Shown here piece by piece: positions 16,700 to 26,696 of a stretch of 64,000 bases of DNA. How positions within the stretch are numbered: position 1 is the stretch's first letter; each line of letters starts with the position of its first letter. The DNA is from an uncultured SAR86 cluster bacterium (lineage in GTDB: Bacteria; Pseudomonadota; Gammaproteobacteria; Magnimaribacterales; AG-339-G14). The notes under the pieces are model-generated. The model saw nothing but the letters and a program-made list of their open reading frames with translations, ran no database searches and had not been told where the DNA came from. Location of the stretch: assembly GCA_902526045.1 (NCBI GenBank), contig CABZJI010000002.1, positions 96,293-160,292 on the forward strand, written 5' to 3'. The position numbers and the translations under genes were made by a program.

Positions 16700-19150
16700 A
16701 TGGCATTTGTACAAAAAATTTTACATTTTGTGGTTTACAAATCCTCAACTACGTTAGCAATTGTTTTACTAATCACTTTCAGCCTTGCATTTGGAGTCCA
16801 ATTTTTTCAGCTAGATGCTTCTTCGGATACCTTGTTGCTGGAAGATGATGATGATCTAAAGTTTTACAGAGATACAAATAAAACTTTTGGAGGTGGAGGG
16901 GGAGGTGACTTTTTAATTGTTACCTACTCTCCCAACGACGATTTATTCTTACAAGAAACACTGACAAAAATTGAGGTATTATCAGATGAGTTAGAAGGTC
17001 TTGAAGAAATTGATTCTGTTTTGAACTTTCTTGATGTTCCTTTGTTAGAAAGCCCTAGGCAATCATTTTCTGAAATAGCAAGCAATCCTATATCCTTAAG
17101 AAAGAAAAACGTTGATTTATCTCTAGCAAAAAAAGAATTTTTAAGTAATCCAGTTTACAGGGGCCTCCTTGTTAGTGAACAGCTAGACACGGTAGCTTTA
17201 CAGATAATAGTAAAACCAACAACTCAATATAATTCTAAGATCCAAGAAAGGTACCGAGTTATGGAAAATTCTTCTCTTAGTGAAGCTGAGAAAGAATTGA
17301 AACTTGACTCTCTTTCTCAAGAAATTGATGTCTTAAAGAAAGAAAATGTAGCCTCTCAAAAAAAGTTAGTTGCTGATACAAGGGAAATTATCTCCAAGTA
17401 CAAAGGCGATGCAGAAATATATCTTGGTGGCGGTCCGATGATATCAACTGACACAATTCAATTTATTCTGAACGATATAGTTTTCTTTGGTTTCGCCGTT
17501 GGTCTTCTTTTCATCTCTGTACTAGGCTTTATTTTTCGCCAAATCAGATGGATTCTACTGCCTTTGATAAGTGCCTTTATTTCTGCAATTGTTGTTACTG
17601 GCTTAATAAGCTTTGCAGGATTAAAAGTTACAGTAGTTTCTGCAAACTACATTGCTCTTCTCATGATTATTGCAATATCTTTAACAATGCATTTAGTTGT
17701 GAGATACCAAGAACTTTTATCTAAAAACTCTGAGTTAAGTCAAAAAGAGATAGTGTTAATGGCTTCAACACAGATGTTTATTCCATGTCTTTATACTGCC
17801 CTAACAACAATAGTCGCATTTCTCTCTCTCATTATCAGTGATATTAAACCTATTACTGATTTTGGTTTGTTGATGGCAACAAGTATCGTTATAGCCTTTT
17901 TAGTGACTTTTTCTTTTTTCCCCGCAGTTATTTCTAAATTGCCCAAAAAGAAGAAGGACTATGTAGAGGATCAGTCTTCTGGGATAACTTTATCTATATT
18001 CCAAATTTTTAAATATTCCAGAATTAAAATTATCTTTTTTTCTCTTATAATTTTAGGACTATCTATCCTAGGAATATCTATGTTGTCTGTTGAAAATAAA
18101 TTCATAGACTATTTCAAGTCGGATACAGAAATATATAAAGGACTGTCTTTAATTGATGAAAAATTAGGTGGTACTGCCCCCCTTGATATAGTAATAAATG
18201 CACCTAAATCAGAACTCATAGAGGATGATTTTGAAGATTTTGACGATCCTTTCGGTTCAGATGATTCAGCAAATGGATATTGGTTTACAAGTCAAAATTT
18301 AGAAAAATTAGAAGAAATTCATGATTACTTGGAATCCAGAACAGAGATCGGAAAAGTTTTGTCTGTATCAAGTGGAATAAAACTTGCTGAAATAGCCAAT
18401 GGAAGAAAGCTTAATGACCTTGAGTTAGCATTTATGAGAGAACTGCTACCTGGAGATATTAAAGAAAGTTTACTTAATTCCTATATTTCTGATGACGATA
18501 ATCAAGTAAGACTTCAAGCCAGAGTAAAAGAATCATTAGACGGCCTGAACAGAAAAAACCTAATAGACGAAATTAATTATGATCTTGAAAATAAGTTCGG
18601 ACTTGATAAAGAACAATTCAGGCTGACAGGAATATCGGTTATTTATAATAATCTACTCCAAAGTCTTTTCTCTTCTTTAATTGGTAGCGTAGGAATAGTT
18701 TTTATAGCAATTTTCGTAATGTTCTTATTTCTTTTTAGGTCTATCAGCTTAGCTTTGATCGGGATGATCCCTAATTTTCTTGCAGCTGGATTTGTGATGG
18801 GTTCGATAGGATTTTCTGGTGTTCCATTAGATATTATGACTGTTACTGTGGCTGCCATAAGTATAGGAATTGGAGTTGATAATACGATTCATTATTTACA
18901 CAGGTTTAAAAGAGAATTTGATTTGTCGAAAGACTATGAAGAATGTCTCAAGAATAGCCATACAACTATTGGGAGAGCAATGTTTTATACATCATCAACC
19001 ATAGTAATTGGATTCTTAATTTTATTATCGTCGAATTTTAATCCATCCGTATTTTTTGGGATTTTCACTTCACTAGCTATGATCATGGCAATCTTAGGAT
19101 CGTTACTTTTATTGCCAACTCTTTTATATTATCTAAAACCATTGAAATAA
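16700..19150 (+). CDS. RND-superfamily exporter, MMPL/HpnN-like
   Basis: 816 aa in two repeated halves. Helix 1 (about 14-35) is followed by a large periplasmic loop with an acidic stretch LLEDDDDLKF and a Gly run. A five-helix bundle (about 245-405) ends the first half. Helix 7 (about 440-460), a second loop with another acidic cluster (DDFEDFDDPFGSDD), and five helices (about 640-812) form the second. VDNTIHYLHRF is the conserved motif of MMPL proteins. Relatives move lipids such as hopanoids or mycolates, without a dedicated outer-membrane partner in the operon. It is followed by an AMACR-like gene 2 bp downstream, which hints at lipid-linked roles. Confidence 0.9.
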   Translation: MAFVQKILHFVVYKSSTTLAIVLLITFSLAFGVQFFQLDASSDTLLLEDDDDLKFYRDTNKTFGGGGGGDFLIVTYSPNDDLFLQETLTKIEVLSDELEGLEEIDSVLNFLDVPLLESPRQSFSEIASNPISLRKKNVDLSLAKKEFLSNPVYRGLLVSEQLDTVALQIIVKPTTQYNSKIQERYRVMENSSLSEAEKELKLDSLSQEIDVLKKENVASQKKLVADTREIISKYKGDAEIYLGGGPMISTDTIQFILNDIVFFGFAVGLLFISVLGFIFRQIRWILLPLISAFISAIVVTGLISFAGLKVTVVSANYIALLMIIAISLTMHLVVRYQELLSKNSELSQKEIVLMASTQMFIPCLYTALTTIVAFLSLIISDIKPITDFGLLMATSIVIAFLVTFSFFPAVISKLPKKKKDYVEDQSSGITLSIFQIFKYSRIKIIFFSLIILGLSILGISMLSVENKFIDYFKSDTEIYKGLSLIDEKLGGTAPLDIVINAPKSELIEDDFEDFDDPFGSDDSANGYWFTSQNLEKLEEIHDYLESRTEIGKVLSVSSGIKLAEIANGRKLNDLELAFMRELLPGDIKESLLNSYISDDDNQVRLQARVKESLDGLNRKNLIDEINYDLENKFGLDKEQFRLTGISVIYNNLLQSLFSSLIGSVGIVFIAIFVMFLFLFRSISLALIGMIPNFLAAGFVMGSIGFSGVPLDIMTVTVAAISIGIGVDNTIHYLHRFKREFDLSKDYEECLKNSHTTIGRAMFYTSSTIVIGFLILLSSNFNPSVFFGIFTSLAMIMAILGSLLLLPTLLYYLKPLK

Positions 19151-19152
19151 TT

Positions 19153-20286
19153 ATGAGCACACTAAAAGGAACAAAAATAATTGAAATAGCTGGAATTGGT
19201 CCAGCTCCCTTCGCAGGAATGTTATTGGCAGATATGGGCGCTGAAGTAATTTTAGTTGACCGGAAACAAAATTATGGCAAAGGTTCAAAATTTGAAGTAT
19301 CTGGTCGAGGAAAAAAATCCATAGCCGTTGATTTGAAGTCTGAGAAGGGGATTGAACTTGTTCTAAAGCTAGTGGAATCTGCCGATGCATTGATAGAGGG
19401 ATTCAGACCAGGAGTAATGGAAAGATTAGGTTTAGGCCCAGACCTTTGTCTACGAAAAAACGAAAACTTAATATATGGAAGAATGACTGGATGGGGACAA
19501 ACCGGCCCTCTTGCAAATGCTGCTGGACACGACATTAATTACATTTCTCTTGTAGGAGCTCTTGGCTCCACAGGGAGAAATGGTGAACCTCCTGCTCCTC
19601 CTTTAAATCTAATTGGAGACTTTGGTGGCGGCGGAATGTTGTTAGCTTTGGGCATATGTGCTGCATTAGTAAATGTAAAAAATGGTGGAAAAGGTCAGGT
19701 CATAGATGCAGCTATGACCGAAGGAACTGCTCAGTTGATGTCTATGATTTATGGTATGAAAGCTTCTGGATTCTGGACTGATCAACAACAAAGTAATTTA
19801 CTTGATGGAGCAACACATTTTTATGATAGCTATGAATGTAAAGACGGTAAATTTATTTCTCTTGGATCTATAGAGCCTCAGTTCTATTCAATCCTCTTGG
19901 ATAAAATGGAATTAGACATTAGCGAATTCTCAGAACAAATGAATAAAGAAAAGTGGATTGAATATAAAATTAAATTTAAAAAAGTTTTTCTTTCTAAAAC
20001 TCGAGATGAATGGTGTGAGATCATGGAGGGGACTGATATATGTTTTGCACCTGTACTCTCTATGGAGGAAGCTATAAAGCATCCCCACAATAAGGAGAGA
20101 AATTCGTTCAGTACTATTGATGAAGTAACTCAACCCTCACCAGCTCCAGTTTTTTCAGAAACGCCATCAAAAATCAAACATCTGCATAATCCTATCGGAG
20201 AGGATACGCAGGAAATTTTAGATTCAATTGGATGGACTGAGCAAATAGATGAGCTCATATCATCAAACGTTATCGGTGGAGATTAA
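19153..20286 (+). CDS. Alpha-methylacyl-CoA racemase-like CoA transferase (CaiB/BaiF, family III)
   Basis: 377 aa. N-terminal GPAPFAGMLLADMGAEVI is the CoA-binding start of AMACR/CaiB proteins. GHDINYISLVGALGSTGR holds the conserved His-Asp region of racemases, and LIGDFGGGGMLLALGI supplies the second catalytic Asp, as in AMACR His126/Asp156. Racemases invert the 2-methyl group of branched acyl-CoAs so beta-oxidation can proceed, for example on pristanoyl-CoA or sterol side chains. The match is to AMACR rather than formyl-CoA transferase. Its end overlaps tatD by 17 bp on the other strand. Confidence 0.9.
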   Translation: MSTLKGTKIIEIAGIGPAPFAGMLLADMGAEVILVDRKQNYGKGSKFEVSGRGKKSIAVDLKSEKGIELVLKLVESADALIEGFRPGVMERLGLGPDLCLRKNENLIYGRMTGWGQTGPLANAAGHDINYISLVGALGSTGRNGEPPAPPLNLIGDFGGGGMLLALGICAALVNVKNGGKGQVIDAAMTEGTAQLMSMIYGMKASGFWTDQQQSNLLDGATHFYDSYECKDGKFISLGSIEPQFYSILLDKMELDISEFSEQMNKEKWIEYKIKFKKVFLSKTRDEWCEIMEGTDICFAPVLSMEEAIKHPHNKERNSFSTIDEVTQPSPAPVFSETPSKIKHLHNPIGEDTQEILDSIGWTEQIDELISSNVIGGD

Positions 20287-21034
20287 AAAAATTTAAAGAG
20301 TTTTCAAAAGAAGAATTCATGATACTTTCTTTTGTCTCTTTTCTTAATAGAGCTATTTCCGCTGCAACATCAATTAAGAATTTTGGTTCATTCCGCCTTA
20401 TTTTTTTCCTTGGACTTAAATAAGGAGAGTCAGTTTCAATGAGAAGCTTATCCTCAGGAATATGTTTTATGCATTCTCTCAGTTCTTTACCTCTTTTGAG
20501 ATCACAAACCCAACCTGTAATCCCAATATAAAAATCTCTTTTCAAATAATCTTCCAATTCAAACAAGTTACCTGTAAAGCAATGCACAATTTGATTTTGA
20601 TTAAATTTATAATTGTCCAGTATGTCTAAGAATTCTCTATGGGCATCTCTTTGATGAAGGAATAAAGGTTTAATTATTGAATCAGCTAAATCTAATTGAG
20701 ACTCAAAACATAAAATTTGCTCCTCTTTGGAAGAAAAGTTTCGATTAAAATCAAGACCCATCTCACCTAAACATATTGCTTTGGGATCATTAAAATGAGC
20801 TGCTATGTCTTTTAAATGTTCAACTTTAAAATCCTTAGCGTTGTGCGGATGAAAGCCTACAGAATAGTAAGTATTTTCATATCTCTCAGTAATTTTTTTT
20901 GCATTCTTAACGTCTTCTAGATTAGATGAAGTGATACAAATCTTTTCTACACCAGCCGCTAGAGAGTCACTGAGGACCCCATCAAGGTCATCTGAAAAAC
21001 GACTGCTTGTTAAATTTGCTCCAATATCAAACAT
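20270..21034 (-). CDS. tatD: TatD-family metal-dependent DNase
   Basis: 254 aa, full length. The start MFDIGANLTSSRF closely matches E. coli TatD (where GANLTS replaces the DxHxH of other paralogues such as YcfH). Further shared segments are GFHPHNAKDF, GEMGLDFNRNFS (catalytic Glu), LFLHQRDAH, HCFTGNLFE, ITGWVCDLKRGKELR, and ETDSPYL with metal-ligand Asp. The enzyme is a 3'-5' exonuclease/quality-control DNase in the cytoplasm. No tatABC genes are nearby. Its 3' end overlaps the convergent racemase gene. Confidence 0.95.
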   Translation of the reverse strand: MFDIGANLTSSRFSDDLDGVLSDSLAAGVEKICITSSNLEDVKNAKKITERYENTYYSVGFHPHNAKDFKVEHLKDIAAHFNDPKAICLGEMGLDFNRNFSSKEEQILCFESQLDLADSIIKPLFLHQRDAHREFLDILDNYKFNQNQIVHCFTGNLFELEDYLKRDFYIGITGWVCDLKRGKELRECIKHIPEDKLLIETDSPYLSPRKKIRRNEPKFLIDVAAEIALLRKETKESIMNSSFENSLNFFNLHR

Positions 21035-21081
21035 AACTAATTTTAACTTTATTAATTAGCTCATACCTTTAATATAAAAAG

Positions 21082-21888
21082 ATGAATTCTAAAGAATTAT
21101 TTGCAAGAGACACAACTGTAATAAAAAAATCTGATAATTTATATATAACAGAAGTCTCTGAAAATTGGAGTATAGGGAACACAGCAAACGGGGGTTATTC
21201 AATGACTCTTGCAGCAAAGGCTATGTCGGAATTTTTGGATCATAAAGATCCTCTGAGTATATCTGCACACTATCTTGATAGGGTTGATTTTGGAGCAACA
21301 GAACTTCATGTAACTTATTTAAGTAGCAGCAGAAGTTTATCTACCGCTAGAGTAGAATTGATGCAAAACAACAAAATAAAAATAATATTCATTGGAACAT
21401 TTACAGATTTTTCTTTTAAAAATGATATGAATATTTATGAAAGGAAAGTTCCTAGTTTCCCGGAATATGACTCATGCGAAGTAATTCCGTATAAAGAAGG
21501 TTTTAATCCAAAATTAGATAAAAATATTGAAAAGGCTTATTCTCAGGACTCCTTATGGTGGAAAAAAGATAGAGACAGTTCTTCGTCTACGTTGAATCTT
21601 TATATGTCTTGGCCAGAAAAGGACAATATTGACTTATTTGATTTAGTGCTGTTCTTAGATGCGACTACTCCGCCAATTTATAATAAACTAGGAACTGTTG
21701 GTTGGGTTCCAACCATATCTTTGGCTTCTCACGTAAGAGGTCTTCCTTCCGAAGGTCCTCTTAAAGTAATAGCCAAAACGGAATTTGTCACGGGTGGCTT
21801 TATGGAAGAAGATAGAGAAATCTGGGATAGTTCAGGTAAGTTGGTTGGTCAGTCTAAACAAATGGCTAAACTAAGAATTAAAAAATAA
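21082..21888 (+). CDS. Acyl-CoA thioesterase, double hot-dog (TesB-like)
   Basis: 268 aa. The N-terminal hot-dog half shows WSIGNTANGGYSMTLAAKAM, the start typical of TesB-like/4HBT_3 thioesterases, followed by SISAHYLDRVDFGATELHV. The second half contains LFLDATTPPIYNKLG (conserved Asp) and WVPTISLASHVRG. Such enzymes release CoA from medium or long acyl-CoAs. It stands alone between divergent tatD and the MoxR gene 42 bp downstream. The substrate range is unknown. Confidence 0.82.
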   Translation: MNSKELFARDTTVIKKSDNLYITEVSENWSIGNTANGGYSMTLAAKAMSEFLDHKDPLSISAHYLDRVDFGATELHVTYLSSSRSLSTARVELMQNNKIKIIFIGTFTDFSFKNDMNIYERKVPSFPEYDSCEVIPYKEGFNPKLDKNIEKAYSQDSLWWKKDRDSSSSTLNLYMSWPEKDNIDLFDLVLFLDATTPPIYNKLGTVGWVPTISLASHVRGLPSEGPLKVIAKTEFVTGGFMEEDREIWDSSGKLVGQSKQMAKLRIKK

Positions 21889-21930
21889 GCCTCAAAATTT
21901 TTAAAATATAGGCTACAAAAGGAATTTATT

Positions 21931-22785
21931 ATGAAATTTGAAGGAACTAAATCTTATATCTCAACTGAAGATCTTAGTATGGCAGTCAATGCTGCTATTA
22001 ACTTAGAAAGACCTTTGCTTATCAAAGGAGAGCCTGGCACGGGTAAAACAATGCTCGCCTTAGAAGTTGCTGAATCACTGGGATTACCTTTGTATGAGTG
22101 GAATATAAAATCAACGACCAAAGCTCAACAAGGTCTGTATGAATATGATGCTGTTACAAGACTTAGAGATTCTCAACTTGGAGATGAGAGGGTTAAGGAT
22201 ATCTCAAATTACATAGAAAAAGGGAAGCTGTGGGAGGCTTTCGTTTCAGGAGAAAGAGCAGTATTGCTGATTGATGAAATAGACAAAGCTGATATTGAAT
22301 TTCCTAATGACTTATTGCAAGAAATTGATCGCATGGAATTTTATGTTTATGAAACTAAAGAAACTGTTAAAGCTATTCATAGACCAATTGTAATTATTAC
22401 TAGTAACAACGAAAAGGAATTACCGGATGCATTTTTAAGAAGGTGTTTTTTTCATTACATTTCATTCCCTGATAGAGAAACTATGCAAGATATCGTTAAA
22501 GTTCATCATCCAAAGATAAAACAAAAGTTAGTAAAAGAAGCCTTAGATATTTTCTTTGATGTCAGAAAAGTTCCTGGTTTAAAAAAGAAACCATCAACGT
22601 CTGAATTAGTGGACTGGTTAAAATTGCTTATGTCGGACGACCTCCCTGATGAAATACTTAAGAATAGAGATGCTACAAAGGCTATACCACCTCTATACGG
22701 TGCATTGATCAAAAATGAACAAGATGTCCAATTGCTTGAAAGACTTGCTTTCATGGCAAGGAGAGAATCTGGAAATCAACAATAA
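21931..22785 (+). CDS. MoxR-family AAA+ ATPase
   Basis: 284 aa. Walker A GEPGTGKTMLA (about residue 36), Walker B VLLIDEIDKAD, sensor 1 IVIITSNNEKELPDAFLRRC with the arginine finger region. The fold and length fit the MoxR group, chaperone-like ATPases that work with a VWA-domain partner on protein maturation or metal insertion. The partner is the next gene, overlapping by one base (TAATG). The pair is conserved as a unit in many Gammaproteobacteria; its client is unknown here. Confidence 0.92.
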   Translation: MKFEGTKSYISTEDLSMAVNAAINLERPLLIKGEPGTGKTMLALEVAESLGLPLYEWNIKSTTKAQQGLYEYDAVTRLRDSQLGDERVKDISNYIEKGKLWEAFVSGERAVLLIDEIDKADIEFPNDLLQEIDRMEFYVYETKETVKAIHRPIVIITSNNEKELPDAFLRRCFFHYISFPDRETMQDIVKVHHPKIKQKLVKEALDIFFDVRKVPGLKKKPSTSELVDWLKLLMSDDLPDEILKNRDATKAIPPLYGALIKNEQDVQLLERLAFMARRESGNQQ

Positions 22786-23960
22786 TGCTTTTAAATTTAT
22801 TTGGAACACTTAGAAAAACCGGAGTGCCTTGCACCTTAAGGGAGTTCTTGGATTTATTAGCAGGATTAGAAAAACAATTAGTTTTTGCTAATTCTGAAGA
22901 CTTTTATTACCTTTCAAGGGCAACGCTAGTTAAAGATGAAAAACACTATGATAAGTTTGATAGAGCTTTTGATATATATTTTAAAGGCCTTGAGACACTT
23001 GACGATATTATTGAAGCTCTAGTTCCAGAAGATTGGTTACGTAAAGAGTTTGAGAAATTCTTATCTGAGGATGAACTAAAAAAAATTAAATCTCTTGGAG
23101 GTCTAGAAAAGCTGTTAGAAGAATTCAAGAAAAGATTAGAAGAACAGAAGGGAAGACATGAAAAGGGAGACAAATGGGTTGGAACTGGAGGAACATCTCC
23201 TTATGGTAATGCAGGCTCTAATCCAGAAGGCATCAGAGTTGATGGAGAAGGAAAACAAAATAAAGCTGTGAAGGTTTGGCAACAAAGAGATTATAAAAAT
23301 TTAGATGACTCTATAGAGCTTGGAACAAGAAATATAAAAATGGCTCTAAGAAGATTGAGAAAATTTGCCCGTCAAGGTCTCGAGGAAGAATTTGATTTAG
23401 ATGGCACTATCAAACACACTGCAAAAAATGCCGGTCTCTTAGATATCAAAATGATAGCTGAAAAGCAGAATGCAGTTAAAGTTCTCGTTTTTTTTGATGT
23501 TGGCGGTTCCATGGATCCTCATATTAAAGTATGCGAAGAACTTTTCTCAGCAGTTAAAACTGAATTTAAGCATCTTGAATATTTTTACTTTCATAATTTC
23601 ATTTATGAATCTGTTTGGAAAGATAATAGGCGTAGACAAAATGAGAGAATTAAAACGGATGACATTCTTCACAAATATGGATCAGATTACAAAGTTATCT
23701 TCGTAGGCGATGCAACAATGGCACCATATGAGATAACTAATCCAGGAGGAAGTATTGAACACTGGAATGAAGAGGCTGGCTCATTGTGGATGAAAAAAAT
23801 TACAACTATTTACGATAAGGTCGCATGGTTAAATCCTGTTCCATCTGAACACTGGGATTACTCTGCATCCATAGACATAACTAGAACTTTAATTGAAGAT
23901 CGAATGTATGGTCTCACATTGAAAGGTCTAGAAGATGGAATGTCTTATTTATCAAAATAA
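22785..23960 (+). CDS. VWA-domain protein, CoxE-like partner of MoxR ATPase
   Basis: 391 aa. N-terminal all-helical region with a highly charged Lys/Glu stretch (about 95-135), then a Gly-rich linker (WVGTGGTSPYGNAG). The von Willebrand A domain starts near residue 225. MIDAS motif VFFDVGGSMDP is the DxGxS form found in this CoxE-like family, and VIFVGDATMAPYEI gives the later MIDAS Thr/Asp region. There is no signal peptide, so it acts in the cytoplasm with the MoxR ATPase, to which it is coupled by a 1-bp overlap. Confidence 0.9.
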   Translation: MLLNLFGTLRKTGVPCTLREFLDLLAGLEKQLVFANSEDFYYLSRATLVKDEKHYDKFDRAFDIYFKGLETLDDIIEALVPEDWLRKEFEKFLSEDELKKIKSLGGLEKLLEEFKKRLEEQKGRHEKGDKWVGTGGTSPYGNAGSNPEGIRVDGEGKQNKAVKVWQQRDYKNLDDSIELGTRNIKMALRRLRKFARQGLEEEFDLDGTIKHTAKNAGLLDIKMIAEKQNAVKVLVFFDVGGSMDPHIKVCEELFSAVKTEFKHLEYFYFHNFIYESVWKDNRRRQNERIKTDDILHKYGSDYKVIFVGDATMAPYEITNPGGSIEHWNEEAGSLWMKKITTIYDKVAWLNPVPSEHWDYSASIDITRTLIEDRMYGLTLKGLEDGMSYLSK

Positions 23961-23962
23961 AT

Positions 23963-24880
23963 TTGTCTGAGAACGCTCTTAAAATTAAAAATCTCTCGAA
24001 GGTCTATGGAGATGATGTCGTTGCACTAAATAATATTTCTCTTGAAGTTAAAAAAGGGGATTTTTATGCATTGCTTGGTCCAAATGGAGCAGGAAAATCA
24101 ACCACAATTGGAATCGTTAGCTCATTAGTAACCAAAACGTCTGGATTAGTAGAGTTGATGGGCATAGATATTGATGTAAACCACAGTAAAGCAAAAAAAA
24201 ATCTTGGTGTAGTCGGTCAAGAGGTTAATTTCAATCAATTTGAAACTGTGTTACAAATTTTAGAACAACAGGCAGGATACTTTGGACTACCGAGAAAAAT
24301 TATAAAGGAAAGATCTGAGTACTATTTAAGAAATCTTGGCCTTTGGGACAAGAAAAATGAACAGGGCAGAAACCTTTCGGGTGGAATGAAAAGAAGGCTT
24401 ATGGTTGCAAAGGCTCTTATCAATAATCCAGATCTTTTGATTTTAGATGAACCAACTGCAGGAGTTGATATTGAGCTCAGAAGATCTTTATGGGATTTTC
24501 TAATTGAAATAAATAATAAAGGAACTACCATTATCTTGACTACTCATTATTTAGAGGAAGCTGAAAAGCTTTGTAAAAATATTTCGATTATTGATAAAGG
24601 AGAAATAGTAAAGACGTCGTCAATGCAATCTTTGTTGAGGGAGCTAGATACTGAAATTTTTATATTTGATTTAAAAGACTCTATTGAACCCAGTAAAATC
24701 TCCAACAGTCCTTTTGCAATCAAAATTTTAGATAAATTTCAAATTTCCGTTGAGATAAATAAATCTCAAAATTTGAATGAAATTTTTGCTTACTTAAATG
24801 AAAATAAATTAAACATTCTTAGTATGAGAAACGAAACCAATAGGTTGGAAGAATTATTTTTGGATTTAACAGAAAAATGA
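23963..24880 (+). CDS. yadG: ABC transporter ATP-binding protein (YadG-like)
   Basis: 305 aa from a TTG start (frame MSENALKIKNLSKVYG). Walker A is GPNGAGKSTTIG, the signature LSGGMKRRLM, Walker B LLILDEPTAGVD, and the switch His in TTHYLEEAE. Segments such as GDFYALLGPNG, ILEQQAGYFGL and ILSMRNETNRLEELF align directly with E. coli YadG. The protein drives an ABC-2 exporter whose permease is the next gene (4-bp ATGA overlap). The exported substrate of YadGH is not established; antibiotic or lipid export is a guess. No clear Shine-Dalgarno precedes the TTG, so it may rely on coupling from the VWA gene 2 bp upstream. Confidence 0.93.
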   Translation: MSENALKIKNLSKVYGDDVVALNNISLEVKKGDFYALLGPNGAGKSTTIGIVSSLVTKTSGLVELMGIDIDVNHSKAKKNLGVVGQEVNFNQFETVLQILEQQAGYFGLPRKIIKERSEYYLRNLGLWDKKNEQGRNLSGGMKRRLMVAKALINNPDLLILDEPTAGVDIELRRSLWDFLIEINNKGTTIILTTHYLEEAEKLCKNISIIDKGEIVKTSSMQSLLRELDTEIFIFDLKDSIEPSKISNSPFAIKILDKFQISVEINKSQNLNEIFAYLNENKLNILSMRNETNRLEELFLDLTEK

Positions 24881-25650
24881 ACTACACAGAACAGATTAAT
24901 GCTCTTTTAAGTCTTATTAAAAAAGAACTAAATAGGTTTTTCAGAATTTGGACTCAAAGTTTGATTCCTCCAGTTGCAACCTCGGTATTGTACTTCGTAA
25001 TTTTTGGTTCTTTAATTGGAAAAAGAATTGGAGACATGGGAGGAGTAGATTACATGCAATTCATGGCTCCTGGATTAGTTATGCTTTCCGTTATCACTAA
25101 TTCCTACTCTAATGTAGTTGCTTCCTTTTTTGGAGTTAAATTCCAAAAAAGCATCGAAGAGCTTTTAGTATCTCCAATGCCGATATATTTGATAATGATA
25201 GGATTCGTTGTGGGTGGAGTGGCAAGAGGAATTATAGTTGGATTTCTCGTGATGATAACTGCTCTTTTTTTTACCAAATTGGAAGTTCAGAACATACCTT
25301 TAACTCTTTTAATTGTAATTTTGACCGCTACTTTATTTTCTTTAGCTGGAATGATTAATGCAATCTTTGCAAATAGTTTTGATGACATTAGCATTGTGCC
25401 AACTTTTGTATTAACTCCCTTGATCTATTTGGGTGGAGTTTTTTACTCCATTGAACTTCTCTCAGATTTTTGGCAAGGAGTTTCTAAAATTAATCCTATT
25501 TTGTACATGGTTAATTCTTTTCGATACGGAATGATAGGTATTTCAGATATTAGTGTCGATTACGCTATTTTAATGATCTGTTTATTTATTTTAGTACTTT
25601 CAGTTTTTGTCTATACTCTTCTAAAAAAAGGAATTGGGATTAGAACTTAA
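24877..25650 (+). CDS. yadH: ABC-2 type transporter permease (YadH-like)
   Basis: 257 aa, six membrane helices. RIWTQSLIPPVATSVLYFVIFGSLIG, YMQFMAPGLVMLSVITNSYSN, SIEELLVSPMP, and FDDISIVPTFVLTPLIYLGGVFYS align strongly with E. coli YadH. ABC-2 permeases export hydrophobic or polymeric cargo. The start codon overlaps the yadG stop (ATGA). A secreted propeller gene begins directly after its stop codon. Confidence 0.93.
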   Translation: MNYTEQINALLSLIKKELNRFFRIWTQSLIPPVATSVLYFVIFGSLIGKRIGDMGGVDYMQFMAPGLVMLSVITNSYSNVVASFFGVKFQKSIEELLVSPMPIYLIMIGFVVGGVARGIIVGFLVMITALFFTKLEVQNIPLTLLIVILTATLFSLAGMINAIFANSFDDISIVPTFVLTPLIYLGGVFYSIELLSDFWQGVSKINPILYMVNSFRYGMIGISDISVDYAILMICLFILVLSVFVYTLLKKGIGIRT

Positions 25651-26694
25651 ATGTTTGATTTTTTAATAGGAATTTTATTTTTCCTTTCATCTTTCAGCTT
25701 TAGTGAGTTCATAGAAATAGAGAATTGCGATGACGACGATTCTTTTTCAATCGTTTGCGGATTTCAAAATCCAGAGGATTTGTATTTATCTCCTTCGAAA
25801 AATAAAATAATTATTTCAGAATTTGGCTCTCTGGCTCCAATCACTAAATATGGGGAAATATCTTTCTATGACTTAGTTTCTGAATCTAAAAAAAGTCCAA
25901 ATTTTCTTTACGAAGAAAATACATGGGGAGATCCAAAATGTGACAGGAAAAGCCAAAAATTATCTCCTCATGGGATGGATTTGATTCAAAGATATGACGG
26001 TAAATTCATGCTTGCTGTCGTAAACCATTTACCAAATGAATCTGTCGAATTTTATGAATTAATTGAGAGCGATACCATTGAATTGATATGGAGAGGCTGC
26101 ATTGATGCGCCAAAAAATAAGTATTTTAATGATGTGGCATTAAAAACTGATGGATCTTTTTATATTACTCACATGTATGATTTCAATGCATCTCAATGGT
26201 CAATTGCTTACGCAAGTATTACTAAAAATCCTACAGGGGAGATTTATTTTTGGAATTTAGATGACGGTTTTACTGCAGTACCCAATACAACTGGATCGTT
26301 TCCAAATGGTATTGATTTAGATAAAAGTGAAGAAAATTTATACATAAATTATTGGTTTTCAGGTAAGACAGTAAAATTTAACCTAAAAAGCTTATCTACA
26401 GAATATGAACATGTAGGAGGAGGTAAAGATAACCTATTGGTTACAGATTCTGGTCTTTGGGTGGCTGCGCATGATTATTCTGGTTTAGAAAGCTTACAGT
26501 GTGATTATTCAATAATACAATGTCCTTTGCCGTTCACAATTTATCATCTAGCTTTAGAAGATTTAGATGTGCTTGGCACTTATAGTTTCTCTAATGGACA
26601 GATGGGAGCTGCCACAGTTGCACTTCCAAATAAAAATAAGATTTGGCTAGGTTCATTTCATGGAGATAGAATAGCCAGCTTCAAATTAAAATAA
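25651..26694 (+). CDS. Secreted paraoxonase/SMP-30-like six-bladed propeller protein
   Basis: 347 aa with a signal peptide (about residues 1-18). The propeller body carries the calcium-site pattern of paraoxonases: SPHGMDLI (aligns with PON His115 region), AVVNHLPNESVEFYEL (PON VVNHP...VEVFKF), FNDVALK (Asn168-like) and FPNGIDLD (Asn224-like). Paraoxonases hydrolyse lactones and aryl esters. The resemblance is motif-level only, so lactonase, esterase or a non-catalytic role are all possible. It directly follows yadH, and its stop lies 2 bp before tRNA-Ser. Confidence 0.72.
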   Translation: MFDFLIGILFFLSSFSFSEFIEIENCDDDDSFSIVCGFQNPEDLYLSPSKNKIIISEFGSLAPITKYGEISFYDLVSESKKSPNFLYEENTWGDPKCDRKSQKLSPHGMDLIQRYDGKFMLAVVNHLPNESVEFYELIESDTIELIWRGCIDAPKNKYFNDVALKTDGSFYITHMYDFNASQWSIAYASITKNPTGEIYFWNLDDGFTAVPNTTGSFPNGIDLDKSEENLYINYWFSGKTVKFNLKSLSTEYEHVGGGKDNLLVTDSGLWVAAHDYSGLESLQCDYSIIQCPLPFTIYHLALEDLDVLGTYSFSNGQMGAATVALPNKNKIWLGSFHGDRIASFKLK

Positions 26695-26696
26695 AT

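Noticed and set aside
22506..22754. Antisense open frames inside genes, such as those under the MoxR gene and the acyltransferase gene (27052-27366)
   Set aside because: They are Ser/Phe-rich mirror translations of real coding sequences, with no family pattern or ribosome site.
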